From IMG/VR virus record IMGVR_UViG_3300021142_000013, positions 38,075-102,074 of that record: a DNA stretch of 64,000 nt. One strand, given 5' to 3'. Below the pieces are notes generated by a model, which was not told where the DNA came from, searched no databases, and worked only from the letters and a program-made list of their open reading frames with translations. The position numbers and the translations under genes were made by a program. This document shows positions 50,615-59,263 of the stretch, piece after piece. How positions within the stretch are numbered: the first letter of the stretch is position 1; every line of letters starts with the position of its first letter. The stretch comes from a virus.

Positions 50615-51248
50615 TTAATAATTCTTTACAATTTTTAGAATTTTTTACAGCATCAATATACTTTTGTTTACAGTTATTGTATTTGTCTTGTCCAGGTAGT
50701 CCAAATTCATGTTCTATATAATGTCTAATGTGTTCGTTAGTACTTGCTTTTAAAATTTTTTCTTGAAATTCTTGCAATGTAACTAAACGTACTCCTATAT
50801 ATGGATTAAATGAATGATTTGAATTAGACCGTGTATCTACGTAAGTAGACAATAACAAGATATTCCATAAAGGTTGTTTCTGCTTGTTTTTTACAAATTT
50901 TAGAAATGTTTTAACAATATCTGGAAAATTTTCAGCATATAAAAAACGAAAACAATTCAATAGAATCTTATTAACCAACATACTATTCTTTTCAGGTTTT
51001 ATTTCAAATATCCACTCCTCTTCTGTATTCCGATATGTGAATTTGAATTTCATTTTTTTTAAATATCCTAAAAAAGATAATATTTCCTCTTCTGTTAGTG
51101 CATTACTCCACTTCTTCACAAAAAATACTTGAACCGTTTCTATATTATATAAGTTTCTATAAAAACGATTGTAACACGCATAATTTTCGCGTAATTGAAA
51201 ATTTTCATCTGCTTTATATTTTAAACGATATTCTACATCACAATGCAT
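50601..51248 (-). CDS. Unknown protein of the amidoligase island, paralogue B
   Basis: This 215-residue protein is the tandem relative of the preceding entry, with the same order of strands and helices and a conserved end (LWNILLLSTYVDTRS against LWNIFVLCTYVCDQM). It begins MHCDVEYRLKYKADENFQLR. The pair arose by gene duplication within the operon and has diverged strongly, so both copies have probably been kept for distinct roles, perhaps as a heterodimer. It directly abuts the amidoligase gene (no bases between). Confidence 0.6.
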   Translation of the reverse strand: MHCDVEYRLKYKADENFQLRENYACYNRFYRNLYNIETVQVFFVKKWSNALTEEEILSFLGYLKKMKFKFTYRNTEEEWIFEIKPEKNSMLVNKILLNCFRFLYAENFPDIVKTFLKFVKNKQKQPLWNILLLSTYVDTRSNSNHSFNPYIGVRLVTLQEFQEKILKASTNEHIRHYIEHEFGLPGQDKYNNCKQKYIDAVKNSKNCKELLNEIL

Positions 51249-52046
51249 TTATACTAAATTTATTTGAAAGTCTTTAATTAAATTCTCAGCTAATTCTCTA
51301 TTAGAATTATTTATTGTTTGTTGAATAATATCGCCCAATCCTTCTATTTCATTAATGCGATTATTGTTCACAAAATCAACAGCTTTTTTAGTATTTTTAA
51401 AAGTCCATGTTATCAATCTCTTATTGGAAGAAAAAAATGAAGATAAAGTTCTGTATTCAGCACCCCATTGAGTGTGGCGCATATTACCTGCACAACCATA
51501 TCCAACTTGTTTTCTTTCATTTTCTGGTTCAATGAGTATAGATGGTACTCCTAGAAATAAATCACATGCTTTTATTAATGCATAATTTGCCTCTTCAGAT
51601 GGATTATCATAGCCCATATGAATGTGATATCCACAAGCACGAAGATTATCTCCTGTTGGTTGAGGACGTATTTCTTCCAATGTCCAACAATTCCATGACG
51701 GGTCACAACCGAAATGCTTTGCATTATCTGTTTGCAGATATTTTTCATCTAATCTTGCAGAAGGCATTGCTATCGCTTCTAGATTAGCAGGAATAGTTGC
51801 GTTAATATAATTAATTAATTTAGCAACATTCTTATAGAATTCATAAGCAGTCTTTACAGGTGGAATATTTCCTTCTGCAGATACATTATCCAAAGAAGTT
51901 GCGAAAAACTTATTTCCTGCTACAAATTTAAAAGGTTCGTCCTTTGTTCCTCTTATTATTCCTTCTGCGGATACTACTTCTTTAGTTTTTTTATCTCTTA
52001 GGAAATACTCAATATCGCTACCTAGCGTTAAATTATTTATTTTCAT
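51249..52046 (-). CDS. Phage-type amidoligase (phiEco32-like COOH-NH2 ligase type 2)
   Basis: The 265-residue protein has LTLGSDIEYFLRDKKT (first acidic metal/ATP site), VSAEGNIPPV, ARLDEKYL, RACGYHIHMGYDNPSEE (HxH strand) and WGAEYRTLSSFFSSN (late Glu-Arg motif). These are the motifs of the phage COOH-NH2 ligase type 2 family, a glutamine-synthetase-fold group that forms amide bonds using ATP. It is distinct from the intron-bearing amidoligase in the same operon. The cyclotransferase gene lies three bases upstream. Confidence 0.85.
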   Translation of the reverse strand: MKINNLTLGSDIEYFLRDKKTKEVVSAEGIIRGTKDEPFKFVAGNKFFATSLDNVSAEGNIPPVKTAYEFYKNVAKLINYINATIPANLEAIAMPSARLDEKYLQTDNAKHFGCDPSWNCWTLEEIRPQPTGDNLRACGYHIHMGYDNPSEEANYALIKACDLFLGVPSILIEPENERKQVGYGCAGNMRHTQWGAEYRTLSSFFSSNKRLITWTFKNTKKAVDFVNNNRINEIEGLGDIIQQTINNSNRELAENLIKDFQINLV

Positions 52047-52049
52047 ATA

Positions 52050-52490
52050 TTAATGTTTATTATTCCAATTACCAGATTTAATTATATTTTTGCGTTCAAA
52101 AGCATCATCATTATGCATTACATACATGTATCCTTTACCATACGGAGTATCTACTGCAATTATATCATACCAATTATCACTATCTCCAGGAATCCCTGTA
52201 CATCCTTCTAAGCGATGTACTCTATTTAAAACAGTGTTACTTGTTATTTTAAATACATCACATTCAATAGAACCTTTACCATTATCTATAACAATAGGAA
52301 AATGATCATTTTTTCCATACATTGTATAATTTGCATCAGTTCTAAATGTGCCTAAATATTCTGATTTGTGTTCTAGAAACGCTTTGTAATTATTTCTTCC
52401 TAAGCGCAAAGTTCCATAAACACATATGAGAACTTCTGGATTTTCTTCTGTAATTTCAATTCTTTTTGTTTGTTTTAGTACTGCTTCCAT
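52050..52490 (-). CDS. Gamma-glutamyl cyclotransferase-like (AIG2/GGACT) enzyme
   Basis: The 146-residue protein has VLICVYGTLRLGRNN (the YGTLR loop that binds the glutamyl group), SIECDVFKI, and RVHRLEGCTGIPG with the catalytic Glu of the family. Cyclotransferases release 5-oxoproline from gamma-glutamyl amines such as glutamyl-lysine isopeptides or glutamyl amino acids. As the first enzyme of the amidoligase island it may remove or edit a glutamyl tag. Its ATG overlaps the stop of the small gene upstream. Confidence 0.8.
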   Translation of the reverse strand: MEAVLKQTKRIEITEENPEVLICVYGTLRLGRNNYKAFLEHKSEYLGTFRTDANYTMYGKNDHFPIVIDNGKGSIECDVFKITSNTVLNRVHRLEGCTGIPGDSDNWYDIIAVDTPYGKGYMYVMHNDDAFERKNIIKSGNWNNKH

Positions 52491-52648
52491 TAGTTTGTTA
52501 TTTTTTTAGTAAAAATTCCATTATTAGAATGTATGATTATTTTATCTCCTTTCTTTTGTAATCTTTTAACAATATTATCAGTGATTTTATAGTCGATAGT
52601 CATATCGTAATAAATCTTAATCGCTTTTTTTGTGTTAAAATTACTCAT
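52490..52648 (-). CDS. Hypothetical small basic protein, 52 residues
   Basis: A short frame from ATG 52648 gives MSNFNTKKAIKIYYDMTIDY ... NNGIFTKKITN, a Lys-rich alpha/beta protein. It fills the 158-base gap between two sure genes. Its stop overlaps the cyclotransferase ATG (TAATG) and its start abuts the upstream stop, which supports real translation. Function unknown. Confidence 0.55.
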   Translation of the reverse strand: MSNFNTKKAIKIYYDMTIDYKITDNIVKRLQKKGDKIIIHSNNGIFTKKITN

Positions 52649-52918
52649 TTATAGTTGTTCAGGGGTTACTAATAGCATGTCGTATCCATAATTTACTAAT
52701 CGCGAATTAATATTGTCACATAATTCTTCTACAGTGAATTCCTCACATAGAAATTCATAAGAATTCGCTTCATCTAGAAAATTGTAATCTTCTAATTCTC
52801 TATTTTTAGCAAAACTCTTAAAAATATCTATAACTTTTGAATACAATTTCTTTTCGCTACTAGAAACATAACTTTCTTGTACAATTCCATTTCTTAGAAC
52901 TAAGATTACTTTCTTCAT
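52649..52918 (-). CDS. Hypothetical protein, 89 residues
   Basis: I do not recognise this protein. It starts MKKVILVLRNGIVQESYVSS and has an acidic helical end (EEFTVEELCDNINSRLVNYG). The MKKVILVLRNG start is a beta strand rather than a signal peptide. It overlaps the primase gene by four bases. Confidence 0.5.
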   Translation of the reverse strand: MKKVILVLRNGIVQESYVSSSEKKLYSKVIDIFKSFAKNRELEDYNFLDEANSYEFLCEEFTVEELCDNINSRLVNYGYDMLLVTPEQL

Positions 52919-53925
52919 AATAGATTTTTACTAATGAATAATTCTTTTAACATATCTAATCCATAATATTTTACATAATCACTTGCATCTTTAATTTTGA
53001 ATCGTTCGTACTCCTTGTATGGTATATTGAAGTAGCCAAAACCTTTATTATTCAATTTAATAGATGAATTTACACCTGTAACATCATTATCAAAAAAAAT
53101 GACTATCTTCTCAAAAGTATTCAGTAGTCTTTGTTGTAATTCCTCTGGAAAAGCTCCTTCTGATTCATTTTGCGTTGCAAGAACATTTTTGAAAAGTTTA
53201 CGGCAAATTATTAAATCTTTTTTACTTTTCGTAATAATACAAATCTTTTCATTGGAATTCCAATCAAAGTTAGATAATCCAAATGGAACTGTTAAAGGTA
53301 AAGAACTAACCCATTTCATTTTATCATCATGTGGACTATATATTTTTACTCCTACTTTATCCTCGTAGGGTTCAGGATATGCGAAACGCAATATGTTTTT
53401 AGTCCAAATTTCTTTTTTATTGATAAAAAGTTTCTTTATTGGATAGACATTTTCTCTTTCTAATTCTTCTTGTTTTATTTCATATTGTCGCCAAAAAGAT
53501 AGATTTTCTTTATTCCATTTATCTTTAACAAATTGAATGATTGTAGATTCTTTAATTTCTTTATCCAACGAATTGCTTTCTATAAATACCTTTTCAGGAA
53601 CCCTATTAGTAGTTCTATCTATTAATCCAAAGTCTTGTGCTATTCTTTCTAATGCTTGATAAAAATTACAATTATATAGAGTTTTAACAAAATCAAAGCA
53701 ATCCCATGTCTGATTATTACGAAAATCAGTATATATAATTTTGCCATTTTTACCAATAAAGAAAGAACATGAAGGATTTTTATCTTTAGAAAATTTTGAA
53801 CAATACGCACGACCTATCTTGAAGGAACCATGATAATACATAAATATTGCTTCTTCAGTTATCCTGCTAAGAATCCATTCTTTAGATAATAAAATTTTTA
53901 CAGTTGCTTTGTTAAAATCATACAT
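52915..53925 (-). CDS. DnaG-type primase
   Basis: The 336-residue protein has an N-terminal domain like the DnaG zinc-binding domain, partly degenerate (GRAYCSKFSKDKNPSCSFF with DCFDFVKTLYNCNFYQALER), and a TOPRIM domain. The TOPRIM Glu position is weak (EKICIITKSKKDLIICRKLF); its metal site is KIVIFFDNDVTGVNSSIKL and IKDASDYVKYYG. DnaG-type primases make RNA primers for lagging-strand synthesis. It lies with helicase, SSB-like and Sak4-like genes. The conserved Glu of TOPRIM seems replaced in ITKSKKD, so the exact catalytic site should be aligned before activity is assumed. Confidence 0.75.
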   Translation of the reverse strand: MYDFNKATVKILLSKEWILSRITEEAIFMYYHGSFKIGRAYCSKFSKDKNPSCSFFIGKNGKIIYTDFRNNQTWDCFDFVKTLYNCNFYQALERIAQDFGLIDRTTNRVPEKVFIESNSLDKEIKESTIIQFVKDKWNKENLSFWRQYEIKQEELERENVYPIKKLFINKKEIWTKNILRFAYPEPYEDKVGVKIYSPHDDKMKWVSSLPLTVPFGLSNFDWNSNEKICIITKSKKDLIICRKLFKNVLATQNESEGAFPEELQQRLLNTFEKIVIFFDNDVTGVNSSIKLNNKGFGYFNIPYKEYERFKIKDASDYVKYYGLDMLKELFISKNLL

Positions 53926-53941
53926 ATATAAGATTTAAAAT

Positions 53942-53972
53942 AAAAAAAAAAGAGTGCCTGGAAAGACACTCT
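53942..53972 (-). terminator. Intrinsic terminator after the SSB-like gene
   Basis: Minus strand: AGAGTG, loop, CACTCT (53972-53951), followed by about 10 T. It ends the replication transcript before the primase gene; some read-through must reach the primase and the island unless a promoter is missed. Confidence 0.85.
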
Positions 53973-54020
53973 GTAACTTATTAACTATAAAAACAAAACT
54001 ACACATTACAATTATTTATA

Positions 54021-54611
54021 TTAAAATGGAAGATCGACAAGAGGATCTCCTTCTTTTGTATCTGAATCTGGAAGTATTACATCGTTTGTTGTTGTAGATA
54101 GATTCTTATCTTTAGTAACAAACATATTCCAGTTAGCAGAACCTTTTTCAAAAGGACCTTCGTCTATATCCATTTTATCAGGTAGTATATAATTTGAGTA
54201 AGGAAAACATGCATATACTTTACCAGTATTAGTTTCTTTTCCTCCTACACAATACATTTTCTCAATTTTTTTATGCATAAATACTTTTTCAAAATATGCA
54301 GCAAGTAGATCTGAACTAGCAAAACTCCTATCACATTTTTTATCAAAAAGCATCAAATGCAAATATTGCAAACGATCAATTGCTTTTGGTGTTAAGAAGA
54401 ATTTTTCAGTCATTTGACCTTCTTTTCCTTCAAATTTAATCGCTAAATAAGGAGTTTTCTTTTCCATTGTACCCGTTTTAACTCCGTCGGGTTGTACATA
54501 CTCTACTTCACTAATAACCAGTTTATAATGGCCTGGTTGTAAATATTTGGTATCTTTTGGTATTTCCGTTGCTGCAAAATCAAATGTTTCGTCTACTCGA
54601 ACTTTTTCCAT
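54021..54611 (-). CDS. Single-stranded DNA-binding-like protein
   Basis: The 196-residue protein has an N-terminal OB-like beta domain (LQPGHYKLVISEVEYVQP, TPYLAIKFEGKEGQMTEKFF) and a Ser/Asp-rich tail ending DLPF (residues 193-196). The acidic tail with a terminal hydrophobic pair copies the bacterial SSB tip (DDIPF) that recruits repair and replication proteins. Together with the adjacent Sak4-like ATPase, a single-strand-binding role is likely. The family is not a canonical SSB. Confidence 0.7.
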   Translation of the reverse strand: MEKVRVDETFDFAATEIPKDTKYLQPGHYKLVISEVEYVQPDGVKTGTMEKKTPYLAIKFEGKEGQMTEKFFLTPKAIDRLQYLHLMLFDKKCDRSFASSDLLAAYFEKVFMHKKIEKMYCVGGKETNTGKVYACFPYSNYILPDKMDIDEGPFEKGSANWNMFVTKDKNLSTTTNDVILPDSDTKEGDPLVDLPF

Positions 54612-54614
54612 ATT

Positions 54615-55352
54615 TTATATTTTTTCTTTTACAATTTTTTCTTTAACTATTACTTCTTGGTCTTCTTCATTATAATATGCGTTTATAGTATCGTTTACAT
54701 ATTGTAAATCATTATCTATAAATGCTTCTTTAAACATACCTATAGGAGTTTTAACTGTACTATAGGCATCTCTTGTTTTAAAATAATACTTTATTTCATC
54801 GTTTTCATTAACTTTACAAGCTAGAAATACAATTTCATATTGTGCTTCAATACTTGCGAGTTTATCAGATATCATCTTTCCTGAAGATTGTGCTTTAATT
54901 GTTTTAGATTCAATTATACCATCTCCTTCTACTTGGATATGATGCAAAAAGTACACATTTAAATCATCTCGTAGAGTATTCGCAATTTCAGATAGTACTA
55001 AGAATTCATGTGCAATATCTCCAAATTTAAAATATCCTTGTTCTTCCCTTCTCCTATCTAGTTCTTTTGCTGCGAGGAAAGTACTATCGTCAATAACTGC
55101 CATTTTTATATGAGGCATTTTATCACTGATATGCTTCAACCAAGCAGCAATTGCTTTAGACGAAGAACTGTTTATTACATTACCTTTAGGATTTTTCTCT
55201 TTATCCCAAATGGTATAATTCTTTTTACTCCCACGAAAAGGTAATCCTTTACCTAATGCTGAAAATATTATTACTTCTTTTGGATTAACTGTTCGTAAAG
55301 AGGATGTTTTTCCACTACCAGCTTCTCCTAAAATTAACACGCTTTTTCCCAT
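54615..55352 (-). CDS. Sak4-like P-loop recombination ATPase
   Basis: The 245-residue protein starts at once with the Walker A loop GKSVLILGEAGSGKTSSL. It has Walker B at IKMAVIDDSTFLAAKEL and a sensor-like NVYFLHHIQVEGDG. This short RecA-core ATPase (AAA_24/Sak4 type) is found beside phage SSBs and helps single-strand annealing. It lies three bases upstream of the SSB-like gene. Its C-terminus has a repeated VKEKIVKEKI end. Confidence 0.75.
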   Translation of the reverse strand: MGKSVLILGEAGSGKTSSLRTVNPKEVIIFSALGKGLPFRGSKKNYTIWDKEKNPKGNVINSSSSKAIAAWLKHISDKMPHIKMAVIDDSTFLAAKELDRRREEQGYFKFGDIAHEFLVLSEIANTLRDDLNVYFLHHIQVEGDGIIESKTIKAQSSGKMISDKLASIEAQYEIVFLACKVNENDEIKYYFKTRDAYSTVKTPIGMFKEAFIDNDLQYVNDTINAYYNEEDQEVIVKEKIVKEKI

Positions 55353-55382
55353 CTATTAGTCATATTTTGTTTTACAAAGTTA

Positions 55383-56814
55383 CTAAAATAATTCCTGTTT
55401 TCCAAATTTTTCTTTTCTTTCTTTTTCATAAATTATTATCCTGTCATATATCTCATTTAATTTTTCTTTATCTGTTGGAAGAGGCATTTCTTTAAAAATT
55501 TCACGTTTACCATCAAAATATAAACCACATCTGGGAGCCATTTCACCCTCGTTATTTTTAAGCATTAGAAGCGATTTGAACCTATCTCGTAGTATTTCTA
55601 TATTATAACCATCTGCATTGGGATACCATGGAATTTCATATCTCCAAGGAGAAAATAAAGCAAACATTACAAAGAACATTTTGTTATCATACAAGCTCTT
55701 TATCTTGTATATCTGTATTTTATTTTGTTATATATACAGCTCAGACTATGTCTTAATCAATTTTCATTGATTTCCCGCTTTCGTGGTAGAATTATATCCT
55801 CGACTTTACGTTAGGAATCACTACTAGTCGTTACACATTCTCCTTTATTTCTAAAGGGTTTAGCTCGGCGTTGCCTTCTTCAAGGTTTTCACCGAATTAA
55901 CGGGATTTCTCGTGACTTCATATTTTGTATTTCATACTATCATAAATATAATCTTGTATTAAATGAAAAAACAATTTTAAACTATTTCTTCTTATATAAA
56001 TTTCAATTTATTTTATAGTATTTGTTAAAATATTTACTCTATCACGCATAATTACTTTTGCGTCTCCTATGCTGGAAATATTAGGTTCAACTGCAGATAA
56101 ATTTACTTTTCCAGCATTACGAAAAGTATGTTTCTCTGTTTCAGCATCTACTTGTAATACTGCTACTACAGTCATATTTAATTTTTTACATAGATCTAAT
56201 CTTATTACATTCCTGGATAAGGTTTTGATTGCCTCCCATTCTGTATTATGATGTGCGTCTTTTGTAATATTTGAATAATTATCTATAATAGCTATTAAAT
56301 GATGCGTTTCTCCATATTTTTTATGTAATTCATGAGATACTTTTTGTATTTCAGAAGGAGAAGAACAATTATTTATAATATAAACGCTTTCGTCGAACTC
56401 CTTGTAAAAATCTGCATCCTGTTTCAAATAATTTAAATATTTATCAGGAATAGGTACATCTTTTGAATCGAGATATTTAGCAGATATATCTATATGATGA
56501 CGAGTATATAAATAATGTATCATCATTTTTTTATATATAGCTTCATCACCATCTTCCAATGCGAAATATAATATTTTTACAGGATAATTATTTTTTTTAG
56601 AAAATTCCAGCGTTTTATAAACAAAAGCATCTCTTATCCATCTACTTTTACCTATACCAGAAGAGCCTAATATTCCTATATAAGAACCTTTATCTATTGA
56701 AGGAATATAATCTTTATATCGTTCAAAGGGAAATGGTATTCCATTGTGTAATCCCTTTTCTTTTCTTTCTTTTTTATTGATAATACTCTGTAAAACTCGT
56801 TCATATAATCCCAT
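55383..56814 (-). CDS. DnaB-like replicative helicase split by a group I intron
   Basis: Exon 1 starts at 56814 and has YIGILGSSGIGKSRWIRDAF (Walker A), VKILYFALEDGDEAIYKKMM (H1a-type Glu) and LIAIIDNYSNITK (Walker B). It ends in SIGDAKVIMRDRVN just before an in-frame stop at 56008. The C-terminal part resumes at about 55690 with YDNKMFFVMFALFSPWRYEI and FKSLLMLKNNEGEMAPRCGL, the H4 region and arginine-finger side of DnaB helicases. Splicing gives about 360 residues, a RecA-core-only helicase. It unwinds DNA at the replication fork. The exact splice sites are uncertain by about 20 bases. Confidence 0.8.
55696..56032 (-). ncRNA. Group I intron in the helicase gene (approximate ends)
   Basis: Minus strand core elements: R as GTGTAACGACTAGTAG (55836-55821) and S as AAGACATAGTCTGAGC (55754-55739), with P/Q-like CGAGAAATCCCG and GGCAACGCCGAGC. 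Both flanks continue one DnaB-like protein. The 5' site is probably after GTAAAT or ATTTT near 56032-56025 (U-G pair in P1) and the 3' site near 55690-55700. No internal reading frame is seen. Confidence 0.8.
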
Positions 56815-57031
56815 TTTTTAATCCTTTTACTAATCTTAATAAGCTTTCTCTATCAAATTTGTCTTGTACATTATTTTCAGGTATTAATTTATGCGTTATA
56901 CAAAATTCAAGAAGTTCTTTATCTGTAAACGCGTTGTAATATTCTTCCATTTCCTGTGTTATATTCATCCATTCTTTTTTTAATTTTTCTTGTCCAGCCT
57001 TTTGTAAAACATCTCTACTTGTCTTTTCCAT
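56801..57031 (-). CDS. Hypothetical helical protein, 76 residues
   Basis: I do not recognise this protein. It is a charged helical sequence (VLQKAGQEKLKKEWMNITQE, KFDRESLLRLVKGLKNG). It overlaps the helicase start by 14 bases and abuts the winged-helix gene, so it may be a helicase loader or adaptor. That is inference from place. Confidence 0.5.
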   Translation of the reverse strand: MEKTSRDVLQKAGQEKLKKEWMNITQEMEEYYNAFTDKELLEFCITHKLIPENNVQDKFDRESLLRLVKGLKNGII

Positions 57032-57681
57032 TACACTAAATCCATTATAGAAGTATCTACAACATCATCTTTCTTATCTAAGAATTTATCACACCATGCT
57101 GCTAAATCAGATACTCTACCTTCTTTTTCATTTTTAAATATAAAAAATATTGCTTTTCTTGTAAAAGCATGTCCTGAATCACTGTTTTCCTGATGTTTAA
57201 TATACATTTTAGTAGCTCCTAGTATAGTGTCTTTATCAAAGTTGTAAAGTTTCATAAATTTATCTAGGCGCACTACTATATCATTAACATTCGATCTATG
57301 TGATTTAGGGAAAATTTCTACATACTCTGTAGCCCAATGATCTACAGGAATTCTTAATGTTTCTGCGGTTACTTGTATTCCATTTTCGGAAAATTCTTTT
57401 TTTATCTGATATACTAATTCTCTACCTTTCTTTGTTAAATTAAATAGAGGTAATTCATCTTCATCAGAATGTATTAATAATTCTCTTCGTTCTAATTGTC
57501 GATATAGAATAATTGCACGTTTTTCGCGATTATTGTCATCAAATTCATCTAATAAATCATATCTCATTTCATCAAGAGCAAACATAATAAATAAAGCAGA
57601 ACCAAAATAATCTACATGTAAATTATGTGATTTTAACTTTTTTATTATGTTTGCGTTGAATTGTATTATTATATTATTCAT
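57031..57681 (-). CDS. Winged-helix protein, possible replication initiator or helicase loader
   Basis: In this 216-residue protein, residues 40-95 form a winged-helix DNA-binding domain (NREKRAIILYRQLERRELLI, LFNLTKKGRELVYQIKKEF). The C-terminal half is helical (DIVVRLDKFMKLYNFDKDTI, TRKAIFFIFKNEKEG), like the second domain of phage replication proteins of the DnaD/DnaT kind. It is transcribed just before the helicase. The function is inferred. Confidence 0.55.
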   Translation of the reverse strand: MNNIIIQFNANIIKKLKSHNLHVDYFGSALFIMFALDEMRYDLLDEFDDNNREKRAIILYRQLERRELLIHSDEDELPLFNLTKKGRELVYQIKKEFSENGIQVTAETLRIPVDHWATEYVEIFPKSHRSNVNDIVVRLDKFMKLYNFDKDTILGATKMYIKHQENSDSGHAFTRKAIFFIFKNEKEGRVSDLAAWCDKFLDKKDDVVDTSIMDLV

Positions 57682-57684
57682 ATA

Positions 57685-59253
57685 TTAACATAGTTTTTCT
57701 ATATTCCTTCGTACTTGTGATAAAGTAGTTTGATTGTAAAACGCACCATTTTCATATATAACTTGCAATATTCCTTTATCTTCTTCTTCAGGAGTACATT
57801 GAGTATATACATTGAAATTATGATCCACAGCAACCATTCCTTTCAAAGATTTCTTAGTACCATCATCCGTTATAGGATCTTTATATATGTCATACGCAAT
57901 TCGTTCTACTTCATATTCATAATCTACAGGAATTCCTTGTGCATTTTTTACAACTCTTGCAAAACCACCTTCTTTTTTTTGAAGGATTTCAAACCAAGAG
58001 CCCTTAACAGCAAATCCAAAAGTATCGCGAGTATTCATTTGATAAGTAAAAGAACCTACACCGAGAACAATATTAGTACAAGCAAATCCTTTAGCTTCTA
58101 AACGTCTATAAATCTCCATTTGTCTATCTAGAGTAATAGAATCACCATAAATAGCTCCTATATGAGAATCAAGTACTTTATAACCTTGTTTGTTAACTGT
58201 ACCACCAAACATATCCCAAAGTAATTCAATTACACCCTTTTCTTTAGAATTTGATTTGATTTTAGAATGTTCATTTTTCCATTCTTCTTTATTATCCCAT
58301 ATAACTTCACCACAAATTATATCTACAGGATCACCAGAATCAGGACGTATTACTAATTTACCATCACGAGCCATTATGGCTTCTTTATTAGCTGGTAAAT
58401 ATTCGGTAATGAGTTTCCATAAATCAAATGTATCTGAAACAATTGATAATATACCTATTGGAAATTCTTTTAACCAGTCAGCAATCATTTGTTGTTCACC
58501 TACAGTAAATATTTTTGTTGTGCTTACTGAGTGTTCAGACGCATTGACAGAATTGATAGAAACCTCATTCTCAGGCTCGTTATAGAAGTATCTAGCTCCT
58601 GGTATAACTATAAGTGTATCAGAACCTCTAAACGAAGATGCGTGACCTAATCCACTAGCTAGCATATCAAAAGGAGATAATCCTCTAGCACTAAAATCAT
58701 GAGCTAAATATGGAAGAAGTCCAATATTCTTCTCATCTGTTTTATTTATCCATTCTTTTAGATTTCTACGATATTGTAAAGCAATAGTTGCAGAAGTAGA
58801 AGATTTCCAAGATAATGCAGAAATAATTGTTTCTAGGTATAATGTTAACCAAGCATATCCATCTATTGTATTAATAAATGTCATATGTGGAACATTTGCA
58901 GAAGTTTCTATACCTTCTGGTAAAGCTTTAATTTTAATAGGTAAATAACCTAATTTATGGAGTTTGATAAAATGATCTCCTTTAAATTCCATATCAAGAT
59001 ACATAGACATATCTCTAATAAAACTAGCTGCTTCTTCTTGTGTTTTATCAAAGAAATTCTCTTTAAATTCGTCATGTAACCATTTAATCATAAGCTGATG
59101 ACCAAATGAAAGAATTTTAGTTATTCCTTTAGGTGCATGTTTTACACTTCTCGGTATCAATGTTCCATATAAACGAACTGTTCCAGGAGCTAACATTTTT
59201 TTGTGTCCCACTTTATATCCATCTGAATAGTAGAGACTTAATGGTTTAAACAT
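57685..59253 (-). CDS. Nicotinamide (phospho)ribosyltransferase-like enzyme (NAMPT/Namat family)
   Basis: The 522-residue protein matches the NAMPT fold throughout: LYYSDGYKVGHKKM, AHDFSARGLSPFD, GLGHASSFRGSDTLIV (base-binding Asp), NASEHSVSTT with catalytic His241, IVSDTFDLWKLIT, KLVIRPDSGDPVDI and YGDSITLDRQM. NAMPT joins nicotinamide to PRPP to give NMN. The related phage Namat of NARP1 joins nicotinamide to pyrophosphorylated ADP-ribose to give NAD+ directly. The PRPP-synthetase-like partner is two genes upstream. Which substrate is used cannot be read by eye; see the finding. Confidence 0.9.
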   Translation of the reverse strand: MFKPLSLYYSDGYKVGHKKMLAPGTVRLYGTLIPRSVKHAPKGITKILSFGHQLMIKWLHDEFKENFFDKTQEEAASFIRDMSMYLDMEFKGDHFIKLHKLGYLPIKIKALPEGIETSANVPHMTFINTIDGYAWLTLYLETIISALSWKSSTSATIALQYRRNLKEWINKTDEKNIGLLPYLAHDFSARGLSPFDMLASGLGHASSFRGSDTLIVIPGARYFYNEPENEVSINSVNASEHSVSTTKIFTVGEQQMIADWLKEFPIGILSIVSDTFDLWKLITEYLPANKEAIMARDGKLVIRPDSGDPVDIICGEVIWDNKEEWKNEHSKIKSNSKEKGVIELLWDMFGGTVNKQGYKVLDSHIGAIYGDSITLDRQMEIYRRLEAKGFACTNIVLGVGSFTYQMNTRDTFGFAVKGSWFEILQKKEGGFARVVKNAQGIPVDYEYEVERIAYDIYKDPITDDGTKKSLKGMVAVDHNFNVYTQCTPEEEDKGILQVIYENGAFYNQTTLSQVRRNIEKLC

Positions 59254-59263
59254 ATTAATAATT

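Noticed and set aside
44616-52490. Amidoligase island as a DNA base hypermodification pathway
   Set aside because: No thymidylate synthase homologue (hydroxymethylase), base kinase or DNA-modifying transferase is seen, so nothing ties the ligases to DNA.
53994-54001. TAGTTTTG downstream box just after the SSB-like gene, possible promoter of a small RNA ending at the terminator
   Set aside because: The upstream box 20 bases away is TTTA rather than TTTG, and the terminator follows within 25 bases; more likely chance in AT-rich sequence.
55383-55694. A separate small gene with a TTG start before the Sak4-like gene
   Set aside because: It is the C-terminal part of the DnaB-like helicase; the flanking intron core explains the gap.
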